Shown: positions 1 to 8,169 of the stretch, one piece after another
Layout of the letters: each line of letters starts with the position of its first letter
How positions within the stretch are numbered: position 1 is the stretch's first letter
Assembly (NCBI GenBank): GCA_009993005.1
Contig: JAACUH010000061.1
Span: forward strand, 1 to 64,000
DNA: 64,000 bases
Direction of reading: 5' to 3'
Source: Rhodobacterales bacterium
GTDB lineage: Bacteria; Pseudomonadota; Alphaproteobacteria; Rhodobacterales; Rhodobacteraceae
Made by a program: the position numbers and the translations under genes
Notes under the pieces: model-generated
Database searches by the model: none
What the model saw: only the letters and a program-made list of their open reading frames with translations
What the model was told of the DNA's origin: nothing

Positions 1-61
1 CATCGAGGATCACGGCGTCGGTGAATGTGCCGCCCGTATCGACCCCCAGCAGAACCGCCAT
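1..61 (-). CDS. Hydantoinase/oxoprolinase family protein, N-terminal fragment
   Basis: Only the first 20 codons are inside the window; the gene runs off the left edge. They read MAVLLGVDTGGTFTDAVILD, which contains the GVDTGGTFTD nucleotide-binding motif that opens hydantoinase A / 5-oxoprolinase proteins (actin-like ATPase fold). The family hydrolyses hydantoins or 5-oxoproline using ATP. The gene lies downstream of, and in the same direction as, the pyrimidine operon, but about 225 bases and a large hairpin separate them. Cotranscription is therefore uncertain. Substrate cannot be judged from this fragment. Confidence 0.75.
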   Translation of the reverse strand, partial: MAVLLGVDTGGTFTDAVILD

Positions 62-143
62 GCCATTTCCCCCACCGTTTCGCGCAGACCTATCGCATCG
101 GCGCCGCGCCGCAAGGGGCTGTCCGGGGTGGTAGCTGAAGGAT

Positions 144-208
144 GAGTATTTGGGGCACAGAGAAGCACAAGAGACGGCGCTTGTGGCTTCTTTGCGCCCC
201 AAATACTC
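144..208. repeat. Dispersed repeat family A, copy 1 (long hairpin)
   Basis: This is a long inverted repeat. GAGTATTTGGGGC at 144-156 pairs with GCCCCAAATACTC at 196-208, and pairing continues inward through AGAAGC/GCTTCT and CAAG/CTTG to a loop near 172-179. It lies 3' of the substrate-binding protein gene and 5' of the hydantoinase gene, so it could end the long operon. The same core recurs at six other loci in this window. The rest of 62-287 shows no gene. Confidence 0.75.
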
Positions 209-287
209 ACGGCACGACAGCGCCACGCGCAGGACGTGCAAACGGGGCGCGAGGGCTGCCCCGCGCCCCGTTGCTGTCGCCCCCGCC

Positions 288-1271
288 CTATTGAAGCGCG
301 AGGTCGGTGATCGCGTGGGTCCAGGCGCCCACGGGCTCCATCGAGATGACCGGGTCAGAGCCACCCGACATCAGCGTCGCCACTGTGCGCTCATAATCGG
401 CAGGATCGAGTTCGCCGTTCGAGCCTGCGGTGAGCTTGGCGATCTCGGTCATCATGCGGACCTGATGTGCCTCGGTCTGCGCGCCGGTCTCGTCATTGTC
501 GAGCACGATCATCGCCGCCGCCTCGGGGTTTTCCTCGGCCCATTTCCAGCCGCGCATCGAGGCGCGCACAAAGCGCACCATCCTGTCGGCAAAGGCGGGG
601 TCCTCGAGATTCTGCTCGAGCACATACATCCCGTCCTCGAGCGTGGCGACACCGCCATCCTCGTAGAGGAAGGTCACCAGTTCGTCCGGCGACACGCCGG
701 CGTCGAGCACCTGACCGTATTCGTTGTAGGTCATCGTCGAGATGCAGTCGGCCTGGCGCTGCAGAAGCGGATCGACGTTGAAGCCCTGCTTGAGCACGGT
801 GACGCCATCGGGCCCGCCTTCGGTCGGGATGCCCTCGCGGCTCATCCAGCTCAGGAACGGGTATTCATTGCCGAAGAACCACACGCCGATGGTGCGGCCG
901 CGGAAATCCTGCGGGCCGGTGATGCCGGTGTCCTTCCAGCAGGTGAGCATCAGGCCCGAGGTCTTGAACGGCTGCGCGATGTTCACGACCGGCAGCCCGC
1001 GTTCGCGCGCGGCGAGGGCGGAGGGCATCCAGTTGAGCATCACATCGGCGCCGCCGCCCGCGAGCACCTGCGGCGGGGCGATGTCGGGGCCGCCGGGCAG
1101 GATCGTGACGGCAAGGCCCTCTTCGTCATAGAAGCCCTGGTCGAGCGCAACGTAATAGCCCGCGAACTGGGCCTGCGTGACCCATTGCAGTTGCAGCCGC
1201 ACCTCGTCCTGCGCCATGGCGGTGCTCGCCAGACCCAGCGCGGCGGTGGCCGCCAGTATCATCCTTTTCAT
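288..1271 (-). CDS. ABC transporter substrate-binding protein, NMT1/THI5-like
   Basis: The 327-residue protein starts with a signal peptide (MKRMILAATAALGLASTAMA, cleavage near residue 20) and continues as a periplasmic binding protein of the NMT1/SsuA class (LQLQWVTQAQFAGYYVALDQ, then GGADVMLNW). This family binds pyrimidine-like ligands, thiamine precursors and sulfonates. A GGAGG ribosome site lies 8 bases before the ATG. It is the last gene of the leftward operon that also encodes two permeases, an ATPase and dihydropyrimidinase. A pyrimidine or pyrimidine-derived ligand is inferred from that context. The ligand itself is not visible in the sequence. Confidence 0.85.
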   Translation of the reverse strand: MKRMILAATAALGLASTAMAQDEVRLQLQWVTQAQFAGYYVALDQGFYDEEGLAVTILPGGPDIAPPQVLAGGGADVMLNWMPSALAARERGLPVVNIAQPFKTSGLMLTCWKDTGITGPQDFRGRTIGVWFFGNEYPFLSWMSREGIPTEGGPDGVTVLKQGFNVDPLLQRQADCISTMTYNEYGQVLDAGVSPDELVTFLYEDGGVATLEDGMYVLEQNLEDPAFADRMVRFVRASMRGWKWAEENPEAAAMIVLDNDETGAQTEAHQVRMMTEIAKLTAGSNGELDPADYERTVATLMSGGSDPVISMEPVGAWTHAITDLALQ

Positions 1272-1332
1272 CTCACTTACCTCCAGCTTGTTGTTGTTGT
1301 CCGTAGCCCGGTCCCCGGATCGTTTCTTGGTG

Positions 1333-2172
1333 TTATCCGCGTTGCGACGGGTGCCAGAAGGTCACCCGCGCCTCGATGGCGGTCAGGATCGCATAGGCCG
1401 CCGAGCCCGCGACCGACCCCACCACAATAGCCGCCCAAACCATGTCAAGCGCAAGCTGTCCGTTCGATGCGGAGATGCGAAAGCCCAACCCTTGGGTGGG
1501 AGAGCCGAAAAACTCGGCAACAATGGACCCGATCAGCGCCAGCGTCGCGCCGATCTTGAGCCCGTTGAAGATGAAGGGCATCGCCGCCGGCAGCCGCAGC
1601 TTGACCAATGTCTGGCCATAGCGCGCGCCATAGGTGCGCATCAGGTCGCGCTGCATGGACGTCGTGTCGGCGAGACCGGCCACGGTATTCACCAGCATCG
1701 GAAAGAACACCATCAGCACCACCACCGCCGCCTTGGACTGCCAGCCGAAACCGAACCACATCACCAGGATCGGCGCGGTGCCGACGATGGGCAGCGCGGC
1801 GAGGAAGGACGCGACCGGCATCAGCCCGCGCCGCAGCCAATCGAAGCGGTCCACGAGGATGGCCACGACAATCGCCGCCGCTACGCCCATGGCGAGGCCG
1901 GAGAGCGCGCCACGCAGCACGGTCTGGACGAAATCGCCCCACAGCAGGGCCGGATTCGCGGCCAGCGCCGCGCCGATCTGTCTGGGTCGGGGCAACAGGA
2001 CCGGCGGCACGTCGAGGCCGATCACCATGAGCTCCCACACGATCAGGATCGTCGCGCCAAAGATCAGCGGCACGGCGATGCGCGCGGCCTGCCCGACCGG
2101 CCCGCGCGACAGCCGGATATTGAGCGCCCAGAGCGCGGCCCAGATCAGACCTGCGGCAACCACATGGGTCAT
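1333..2172 (-). CDS. ABC transporter permease, NitT/TauT type (second of two)
   Basis: The 279-residue inner-membrane permease has about six hydrophobic segments and the cytoplasmic EAA-type loop (MRTYGARYGQTLVKLRLPAAMPF) that docks on the ATPase. The ATG at 2172 overlaps the stop codon of the preceding permease by four bases (ATGA), which suggests translational coupling. With the permease at 2169-3122 it would form the heterodimeric channel of the importer. A much longer reading frame extends upstream in the same frame but only overlaps the other permease, so the start at 2172 was chosen. Confidence 0.85.
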   Translation of the reverse strand: MTHVVAAGLIWAALWALNIRLSRGPVGQAARIAVPLIFGATILIVWELMVIGLDVPPVLLPRPRQIGAALAANPALLWGDFVQTVLRGALSGLAMGVAAAIVVAILVDRFDWLRRGLMPVASFLAALPIVGTAPILVMWFGFGWQSKAAVVVLMVFFPMLVNTVAGLADTTSMQRDLMRTYGARYGQTLVKLRLPAAMPFIFNGLKIGATLALIGSIVAEFFGSPTQGLGFRISASNGQLALDMVWAAIVVGSVAGSAAYAILTAIEARVTFWHPSQRG

Positions 2173-3122
2173 AGCGCCGCCACCCCCATCCGCCGCAGTG
2201 TGCGCCGCTCGATGGCGACAATGGCCCAGATAAGCAGCGCCGCCAGCAGCGCCGCCATGAAGAGCGCGGCCCAGATCTGCGTGGTCTGGCCGTAATAGCT
2301 GCCCGCGAGCATCCGCGCGCCGAGGCCGCCGCGCTGCACCGGCAACTCGCCCACAATGGTGCCGACAAGGCTCGCCGCGACGCCGATCTTGAGCGAGGCA
2401 AAGAGGTAGGGCATGGCGGCGGGCAGGCGCAGTTTCCACAGCACCTGGGGCACGGAGGCGCTCCACGTCCGCATCTGGTCGAGCTGCATCGCATCAGGCG
2501 TGCGCAGGCCCTTGACCATGCCGACGGTGACCGGAAAGAAGGTGAGATAGGCGCTGATGATCGCCTTGGGCAAGAGCCCCTGCACCCCGACCGCGTTGAG
2601 CACAACCACCACCATCGGCGCCAGCGCGACGATGGGGATGGTCTGGCTGATCACCGCCCAGGGCAACACGCTGAGGTCCATCGCGCGGTTGTGCACGATG
2701 CCGATGGCCAGCGCGATGCCCAGCGCCGCGCCGATGACAAAGCCGATGGCCGTCGCGCTGAGCGTGACCCAGGCGTGATAGACCAGGCTGCGGTTCGACA
2801 GGCTCCCGGTCTGCACGATGCCGCGACGGCTGTAGCCTTCCTCGACGACCGTCGTCTGCCAGAATTCGGCCGCGACCTGATGCGGCGCGGGCAGGCGGGC
2901 GCGGTCCTGCGACCACGACAGGCCGGCGTGGGCGGGGTTGCGCAGGGCAAGTGCCAGGCGCGACATGTCGCGCCGGTCGATGGCGGCGGGCGGGTCGATG
3001 GTGGCGCCGGCGCGCTCGGCCTCGGTCAGCACCTCGCGGATGTTCATCGGCAGGCAGGCGGCATACCAGACCGCCAGGAGCACGGCGAGGACGGTGAGCA
3101 CGGGCAGGACGCTGCGGCGCAT
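2169..3122 (-). CDS. ABC transporter permease, NitT/TauT type (first of two)
   Basis: The 317-residue permease begins MRRSVLPVLTVLAVLLAVWY, an N-terminal membrane segment. A roughly 100-residue periplasmic stretch follows, then a typical BPD transporter domain with an EAA loop (MRTWSASVPQVLWKLRLPAAMPY). Thirty-three codons upstream are also open, but the start at 3122 sits in a TGATG junction with a tiny upstream frame and gives the expected N terminus. It overlaps the next permease by four bases. It is part of the putative pyrimidine importer. Confidence 0.85.
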   Translation of the reverse strand: MRRSVLPVLTVLAVLLAVWYAACLPMNIREVLTEAERAGATIDPPAAIDRRDMSRLALALRNPAHAGLSWSQDRARLPAPHQVAAEFWQTTVVEEGYSRRGIVQTGSLSNRSLVYHAWVTLSATAIGFVIGAALGIALAIGIVHNRAMDLSVLPWAVISQTIPIVALAPMVVVVLNAVGVQGLLPKAIISAYLTFFPVTVGMVKGLRTPDAMQLDQMRTWSASVPQVLWKLRLPAAMPYLFASLKIGVAASLVGTIVGELPVQRGGLGARMLAGSYYGQTTQIWAALFMAALLAALLIWAIVAIERRTLRRMGVAAL

Positions 3123-3157
3123 CAGACGCCGCCCCCGACGGCGGGCCGGGCGGTCAT
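3122..3157 (-). CDS. Possible 11-codon bridging mini-ORF
   Basis: An ATG at 3157 overlaps the stop of the 60-residue membrane protein (ATGA). It reads eleven codons (MTARPAVGGGV) to a TGA that overlaps the start codon of the first permease (TGATG). It exactly fills the gap between two genes that would otherwise be separated by 31 bases. A coupling or reinitiation role is inferred from geometry alone. There is no homology to support it as a protein. Confidence 0.25.
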   Translation of the reverse strand: MTARPAVGGGV

Positions 3158-3336
3158 TTTCGCCGCCCCCAGAGGGTGAGGCCCACAAAGGCGAGGTTGG
3201 CCGCGATCACCGCCCAGTAGAGGATGGCCATGCCCAGCGATGGCCGGTCGCCGGGGGCAAGGATGGCCACCCAGAGGAAATAGGCCGCGACGGCGGTGGA
3301 CAGCGCAAGACGGCCGAGAGGAAGCCGTGGTTTCAT
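3154..3336 (-). CDS. Small two-helix membrane protein of the ABC operon, unknown function
   Basis: The 60-residue product has two predicted membrane helices (roughly residues 8-27 and 34-54) and a basic end (GRRK). The ATG at 3336 follows the stop of the ATPase gene after one base, so it clearly belongs to the operon. I do not recognise a family. A role in assembling or regulating the importer is possible but is only inferred from position. A 17-codon upstream extension overlaps the ATPase gene and was rejected as the start. Confidence 0.6.
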   Translation of the reverse strand: MKPRLPLGRLALSTAVAAYFLWVAILAPGDRPSLGMAILYWAVIAANLAFVGLTLWGRRK

Positions 3337-3337
3337 G

Positions 3338-4135
3338 TCAGTCCTCCAGATGCCCTGCGCGCAGGCCCTCGCGGACCCGGTGCGCAATGGCGATGAATTC
3401 GGGCGTGTCGCGGATATCGAGCGGGCGTTCGCGCGGCAGCGGGCTGTCGATGATGTCGGTGATCCGGCCGGGGCGCGGCGACATCACCACGATGCGGGTC
3501 GAGAGATAGACCGCCTCGGGGATCGAATGGGTGACGAAACCGATGGTCTTGGCGGTGCGCGCCCAGAGGCCCAGAAGCTCTTCGTTGAGCCGGTCGCGCA
3601 CGATTTCGTCCAATGCGCCAAAGGGTTCGTCCATCAGCAGGATATCGGCGTCAAAGGCCAGCGCGCGGGCGATGGAGGCACGCTGCTGCATCCCGCCGGA
3701 GAGCTGCCAGGGATATTTCCTTTCAAAGCCGGAGAGGTCCACCAGATCGAGCACACGTTTCACGCGCGCGGCCTGATCGGCCCGCGAAAACCCCATGATC
3801 TCGAGCGGGAGGCGGATATTGCCGCCGATGGTGCGCCAGGGATAGAGGCCCGCGGCCTGGAACACATAGCCATAGGCGCGCGCGCGCCGCGCGTCGTCGG
3901 GGGTCATGCCGTTGACAGTGAGCGTGCCGGCGGTCGGCGTCTCGAGCCCGGCGATGCAGCGCAAAAAGGTGGTCTTGCCGCAACCCGAGGGGCCGATGAA
4001 GCTGACGAATTCACCTTTGCCAATGGTGAGGTTGACGTCCCTGAGCGCATCGACGGGGCCGTCCGCGGTCCGGAAGGTCAGGTTGAGGGCGCGCGCGCTG
4101 ATCACAGGGGCGGCGGTGGCGGGGCTAACAGACAT
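3338..4135 (-). CDS. ABC transporter ATP-binding protein, SsuB/TauB type
   Basis: The 265-residue ATPase has Walker A GPSGCGKT (48-55), Q-loop Gln93, signature LSGGMQQ (145-151), Walker B LLMDEP with Asp169-Glu170, and switch His203. The C-terminal half resembles ATPases of nitrate, taurine and NMT1-type importers. It would energise the two permeases encoded just downstream, which it precedes in the same operon. The closest relatives transport aliphatic sulfonates, nitrate or pyrimidine moieties. Neighbouring catabolic genes favour the last. Confidence 0.9.
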   Translation of the reverse strand: MSVSPATAAPVISARALNLTFRTADGPVDALRDVNLTIGKGEFVSFIGPSGCGKTTFLRCIAGLETPTAGTLTVNGMTPDDARRARAYGYVFQAAGLYPWRTIGGNIRLPLEIMGFSRADQAARVKRVLDLVDLSGFERKYPWQLSGGMQQRASIARALAFDADILLMDEPFGALDEIVRDRLNEELLGLWARTAKTIGFVTHSIPEAVYLSTRIVVMSPRPGRITDIIDSPLPRERPLDIRDTPEFIAIAHRVREGLRAGHLED

Positions 4136-4160
4136 GGTTGCTTTCTTGGCGGGGCGGGGT

Positions 4161-4230
4161 CAGGGGGGCTTTGCCCCCCGCCGCGCTGCGGCTCCCCCCA
4201 GGATATTTGGGGCCAAAAGATGGGGGCGGG
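4161..4230. repeat. Dispersed repeat family A, copy 2 (reverse orientation)
   Basis: A GC hairpin (GGGGGGC/GCCCCCC near 4164-4179) is followed by the family core in reverse, GGATATTTGGGGCCAAAAGA, at 4201-4220. It fills most of the 96-base gap 3' of the membrane protein gene at 4232-4693 and 5' of the ATPase gene. If it terminates transcription, the importer genes would be expressed less than the genes upstream of it. Confidence 0.7.
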
Positions 4231-4231
4231 G

Positions 4232-4693
4232 TCACGTGGTAGCTCCACCGTAGATGAGCCGGGCGGCATAGATCGCGGCGGCCGGAACGCAGGCGATGAG
4301 CAGCACGAGGATGCCGGGGCCGGCGTTTTCGGGCAGGGCCGCCGCCGTGAAAGCGGCGGCACCGGCCGCTCCGGCGAGGCCCGCCGCGATGGGCACGACC
4401 TGCGCCTCGCCCCCGCCGGTCCGGCGCAGGGCCCAGTGCGCCGCGACCCAGACGGCGCGCGAGGCGGGCCGGGTTATGGGCCAGGCACCGACCGCGAGAA
4501 AGAGGCCCATGAGGCCCAGGAAGAAGGTGGCCTTCGGAGCGGAGAGCGGGGCGACGATGGCCGCGGGCAGGGTCAGCAGAAGGGCCGTGGCCCCGACAGC
4601 AAAGATCGTCGAGAGCGGGATGAAGGCAATGAGCCGCGAATCGATGCCGAGGTGGCGCAGGCGGGCGGCAAGGGTGAGGGTGGTCGCGGTCAC
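4232..4693 (-). CDS. Predicted membrane protein in the pyrimidine operon, unknown function
   Basis: The 153-residue product has four probable membrane segments, for example LIAFIPLSTIFAVGATALLL and GILVLLIACVPAAAIYAARL. The best start is GTG at 4693, one base after the dihydropyrimidinase stop codon. The frame is open further upstream only as a shadow of that gene. I recognise no family. Its place between the catabolic enzyme and the ABC genes suggests a membrane function in the same pathway, but nothing in the sequence shows which. Confidence 0.7.
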   Translation of the reverse strand: MTATTLTLAARLRHLGIDSRLIAFIPLSTIFAVGATALLLTLPAAIVAPLSAPKATFFLGLMGLFLAVGAWPITRPASRAVWVAAHWALRRTGGGEAQVVPIAAGLAGAAGAAAFTAAALPENAGPGILVLLIACVPAAAIYAARLIYGGATT

Positions 4694-4694
4694 G

Positions 4695-6149
4695 TCATAC
4701 CCCGGTCGCCGGGATGCCGCTGCGCGCGACCGGGCGGGGTGCGGTGAGCGCCTTCCATGACGAGAGCGCGCGATTGACGGGCGCGTTTGCCTCGCGCGCG
4801 ACGAAGGCTCCGTGGCCCTCCTGGGTGCGGATCTCGCCGTCATGCACCGCGACATGGCCGCGCGTGAGGGTAAAGCGCGGCAGGCCGGTGACGGTATGGC
4901 CCTCGAACACGTTGTAGTCGATGGCGGATTGCTGGGTGTCTGCCGTGATGGTTTTCGATTTCGCCGGGTCCCAGACCACCAGATCGGCATCGGCGCCCAC
5001 GGCGACGGCGCCTTTTTTCGGGTAGCAGTTGAGGATCTTGGCGATGTTGGTGCTTGTCACCGCGACGAATTCGTTCATCGTGAGCCGCCCGGTCGCCACG
5101 CCATGCGTCCAGAGCATCGGCATCCGGTCCTCGAGCCCGCCGGTGCCATTGGGGATCCTGGTGAAATCGCCCAGACCGAAGCGCTTTTGCGTGGTGGTAA
5201 AGGCGCAATGGTCGGTCGCCACGACCGAGAGCGAGCCCGCTTGCAGCCCCGCCCAGAGGCTGTCCTGATGCGCCTTGTTGCGAAACGGCGGCGACATCAC
5301 GCGGCGCGCGGCATGGTCCCAGTCGGGGTGGGCATATTCACTCTCGTCCAGCGTCAGGTGCTGGATCAGCGGCTCGCCCCAGACGCGCTTGCCCTGCTGG
5401 CGGGCGCGGCGGATCGCCTCGTGGCTGTCCTCGCAACTGGTGTGCACGACATAGAGCGGCACGCCCGCCATGTCGGCGATCATGATCGCGCGGTTGGTGG
5501 CCTCGCCTTCGACCTGGGGCGGGCGGGAATAGGCGTGGGCCTCTGGCCCGGTGTTGCCCTCGGCGAGCAATCGGGCGGAGAGCTCGGCCACCACATCGCC
5601 GTTTTCGGCATGCACCATGGCGATTCCGCCCAGTTCCCCCAGACGGCGGAAGGAGGCGAAGAGTTCGTCGTCATTCACCATCAGCGCGCCCTTGTAGGCG
5701 AGGAAATGCTTGAAGCTGGTGATGCCGCGGTCGATCACCAGCGGCATCTCGTCAAACACCTTTTCCCCCCACCAGGTCACCGCCATGTGGAAGGAATAGT
5801 CGCAATTCGCGCGCCCGGCCTTGTTGTCCCACATCTGCAGCGCATCGAGCAGCCCCTGCCCCTGCCCCGGCAGCGCGAAATCCACCACCATCGTGGTGCC
5901 GCCCGCAAGCGCCGCGCGCGTGCCGCTTTCGAAGTCGTCGGCGCTATAGGTGCCCATGAAGGGCATCTCGAGATGGGTATGCGGGTCGATGCCGCCGGGC
6001 ATGACAAAGCAGCCGGTGGCGTCGAGCGTGGTCTCGCCGCGCAGGCCCTGGCCGATCTCGACGATGCGGCCGCCCGCAATCAGCACATCGGCCTTGTAGG
6101 TCAGGTCATGGGTGACGATTGTGCCGTTCTTGATGACTGTGCTGGTCAT
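4695..6149 (-). CDS. hydA: Dihydropyrimidinase (D-hydantoinase family)
   Basis: The 484-residue cytoplasmic amidohydrolase opens the dihydropyrimidine ring to an N-carbamoyl-beta-amino acid, the second step of reductive pyrimidine breakdown. The metal-binding HTH is at residues 57-59 (GGIDPHTHLEMPF), and the likely carbamylated Lys147 is in ITSFKHFLAYKG. Further metal ligands lie in MVHAENGD, YVVHTSCEDSH and VVATDHCAF. The start at 6149 has an AGGAG site. The family also accepts hydantoins, but neighbouring PreA, PreT and M20 enzymes make a pyrimidine substrate most likely. Confidence 0.92.
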   Translation of the reverse strand: MTSTVIKNGTIVTHDLTYKADVLIAGGRIVEIGQGLRGETTLDATGCFVMPGGIDPHTHLEMPFMGTYSADDFESGTRAALAGGTTMVVDFALPGQGQGLLDALQMWDNKAGRANCDYSFHMAVTWWGEKVFDEMPLVIDRGITSFKHFLAYKGALMVNDDELFASFRRLGELGGIAMVHAENGDVVAELSARLLAEGNTGPEAHAYSRPPQVEGEATNRAIMIADMAGVPLYVVHTSCEDSHEAIRRARQQGKRVWGEPLIQHLTLDESEYAHPDWDHAARRVMSPPFRNKAHQDSLWAGLQAGSLSVVATDHCAFTTTQKRFGLGDFTRIPNGTGGLEDRMPMLWTHGVATGRLTMNEFVAVTSTNIAKILNCYPKKGAVAVGADADLVVWDPAKSKTITADTQQSAIDYNVFEGHTVTGLPRFTLTRGHVAVHDGEIRTQEGHGAFVAREANAPVNRALSSWKALTAPRPVARSGIPATGV

Positions 6150-6169
6150 GGGGGGCTCCTTGGGGGGCG

Positions 6170-6466
6170 TCAGCCGACGCAAAAGGGCTGGTCGGGGCCG
6201 AAACCTGCGGCGCGCAGTTCGGGGGTGGAGAGCGGGACGATGGCGTTGGGCTGGCGGTAATAGTAGCAGCCGCCGATCCCGTTGCTGTCGATCAGGACAA
6301 GGACATCGCTGCGCGCCACGCCCGCGGGGATGATGCGCGCCACCTCGGGTGGCAGCGGGTCGTCGGCAGGGGTGATGGCGCCCTCGCCCGGGGCGACAGG
6401 CCCGAGGCAAGCCGCCATCAGGCCCGGTATCAGGCCCGGTCCCGCGATGGCCGCCAGCGCCCTCAT
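6170..6466 (-). CDS. Small putative lipoprotein, paralogue of its upstream neighbour
   Basis: The 98-residue product has a short hydrophobic N terminus ending MAAC with Cys20, a weak lipobox. It is related to the gene before it: both have a 'PPEVARxIPAGV / PAAVLAALPPGV' stretch followed by an 'F/L-x-DS-x-G-C-Y' block (LIDSNGIGGCYYYRQ here). Its start codon overlaps the neighbour's stop by four bases (ATGA). The function is unknown. Its place just ahead of dihydropyrimidinase puts it under the same control. Confidence 0.65.
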   Translation of the reverse strand: MRALAAIAGPGLIPGLMAACLGPVAPGEGAITPADDPLPPEVARIIPAGVARSDVLVLIDSNGIGGCYYYRQPNAIVPLSTPELRAAGFGPDQPFCVG

Positions 6467-6789
6467 TGCGCGGTGGCCGCTGGCGGGGCCAGCGCGACCA
6501 GGGCGGGCTGGCCCTCGCAGATGGGCTGGCCTGCGGCGTCGCGCAGCGGGTAGCCCTGTTGCGGCACCGTCACCTCGATCCCCACGGCGTAGCAGCCGCT
6601 CGAGTCCTGAAACACCACCGCCGGCGGAACGCCCGGCGGCAGCGCGGCCAGCACGGCGGCGGGCAGTTGCGGCACCTCGGGCGCAGAGGCGACGGGCGTG
6701 CCGGACAGGCTCGCGTTCAACTCGGCCATCGCGGCTTCGTCACAGGCGGCCAGCAGGGCCAGCATCAGAAGGGGGGTGTAGCGGATCAC
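6463..6789 (-). CDS. Small putative lipoprotein, paralogue of its downstream neighbour
   Basis: The 108-residue product starts at GTG 6789, which has an AAGGAG site 8 bases upstream; an in-frame ATG at 6825 lacks one. The N terminus VIRYTPLLMLALLAAC is a clear lipoprotein signal with lipobox LAAC (Cys16). The mature part shares the VVFQDSSGCYAVG block with the next gene, so the pair arose by tandem duplication. The function is unknown. Two cysteines in the mature part may pair. Confidence 0.7.
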   Translation of the reverse strand: MIRYTPLLMLALLAACDEAAMAELNASLSGTPVASAPEVPQLPAAVLAALPPGVPPAVVFQDSSGCYAVGIEVTVPQQGYPLRDAAGQPICEGQPALVALAPPAATAQ

Positions 6790-6867
6790 GGGGCATTCTC
6801 CTTGGGGAACGTATTTTTCACACAATAACCAACCGATGCCGGCGATGGTATCGGCAACTTTGCGCTG

Positions 6868-8118
6868 TCAGGGCACGATCTGCGCGGTTTCGACAACGGC
6901 ATGAAAGAGCACATCCGTGGCCTTGCGCGCCCAGTCAGGGGTGATGTCCTCGGCCTCATTGTGGCTGAGACCATCGACACAGGGGCACATGATCATCGTG
7001 GTCGGATAGACGCGGTTGATCCAGCAGGCATCGTGGCCCGCGCCCGAGATGATGTCCATGTGGCTGTAGCCCAGCCGCTCGGCCGCGGCGCGCACGCGGC
7101 CCACCAGCACCGGGTCAAAGGCGGGCGGGTCAAAGAACCCCACGACCTCGCTCTCGAAGCGGCAGCCAATCGCTTCGGCGAGCCTTGGCGCGACGGCCAG
7201 AAGCTCTGTCACCATCGCCTCCATCACCGGCAGGATGTGGCTGCGGAAATCGACGGTAAAGGTGACGCGCTCGGGGATGATGTTGCGGCTGTTGGGATAG
7301 ACGTCGATGTGCCCGATCGCGCCCACCGCATCGGGCTGGTATTTCATCGCGATGGCGTGGACCGCCTCGGTGATCTGCGCCAGCGCGCGGCCGGCATTGC
7401 GGCGCATCGGCATGGGGGTCGATCCGGTGTGCTGGCCCTTGCCCGTCACCGTGCATTGCACCCAGCGCAGGCCCTGGCCGTGGGTGACGACGCCGATCTC
7501 GCGGCCCTCGGCCTCGAGGATCGGGCCCTGCTCGATATGCAGCTCGAAAAACGCGGCCATCTCGCGCGCGCCCACGGGTTCGTCACCCTTCCAGCCGATG
7601 CGTTCCAGTTCGTCGCCAAAGCGCAGGCCAGTCGCGTCGCGCCGGTCATAGGCGAAATCCTGCGCCAGCACGCCGGCAAAGACGCCCGAGGCAAGCATCG
7701 CGGGGGCAAAGCGGGTGCCCTCTTCGTTGGTCCAGTTGGTCACCACGATGGGATGGCGGGTCTTGAGTCCGAGGTCATTGAGCGTGCGGATGATCTCGAG
7801 CCCCGCGAGCACGCCGAGCACGCCGTCGTATTTGCCGCCCGTGGGCTGGGTGTCGAGGTGACTGCCCACATAGACCGGCAGCGCATCGGGGTCGGTGCCC
7901 TCGCGCCGGGCGAACATGGTGCCCATCTGGTCCACGCCCATGGTGAGGCCCGCCTCGGCGCACCAGCGCGCGAACAGGTGGCGCCCCTCGCCATCCGCGT
8001 CGGTCAGGGTCTGGCGGTTGTTGCCGCCGGCGATGCCGGGGCCGATCTGCGCCATCTCCATGAGGCTGTCCCAGAGACGTTCGCCATTGATCCTGAGATT
8101 GGCACCGGGTGCTGTCAT
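6868..8118 (-). CDS. hyuC: Zn-dependent M20 amidohydrolase (N-carbamoyl-beta-alanine / N-carbamoyl amino acid hydrolase)
   Basis: The 416-residue enzyme belongs to the allantoate/carbamoyl-amino-acid/beta-ureidopropionase branch of M20. It would release ammonia and CO2 from the N-carbamoyl product of dihydropyrimidinase. Metal ligands sit in YVGSHLDT, GGKYDG, NWTNEEGTRF, FELHIEQGP and, near the C terminus, GLSHNEAE. The NTGSTPM-type dimerisation segment appears as GQHTGSTPMPMRRNAGRA. It is the first gene of the leftward operon, 52 bases from the RutR-like operator. Allantoate or L-carbamoyl substrates cannot be excluded by sequence alone. Confidence 0.87.
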   Translation of the reverse strand: MTAPGANLRINGERLWDSLMEMAQIGPGIAGGNNRQTLTDADGEGRHLFARWCAEAGLTMGVDQMGTMFARREGTDPDALPVYVGSHLDTQPTGGKYDGVLGVLAGLEIIRTLNDLGLKTRHPIVVTNWTNEEGTRFAPAMLASGVFAGVLAQDFAYDRRDATGLRFGDELERIGWKGDEPVGAREMAAFFELHIEQGPILEAEGREIGVVTHGQGLRWVQCTVTGKGQHTGSTPMPMRRNAGRALAQITEAVHAIAMKYQPDAVGAIGHIDVYPNSRNIIPERVTFTVDFRSHILPVMEAMVTELLAVAPRLAEAIGCRFESEVVGFFDPPAFDPVLVGRVRAAAERLGYSHMDIISGAGHDACWINRVYPTTMIMCPCVDGLSHNEAEDITPDWARKATDVLFHAVVETAQIVP

Positions 8119-8169
8119 CGTGGTCCCCTGTCGTTGCCGGCCCGGTCAATTCTCGGCTGCCGGATTGAT

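Noticed and set aside
144-208. Inverted repeats of an insertion sequence end
   Set aside because: The arms face each other as a hairpin with an 8-base loop, and no transposase or remnant is present. It fits the dispersed repeat family.
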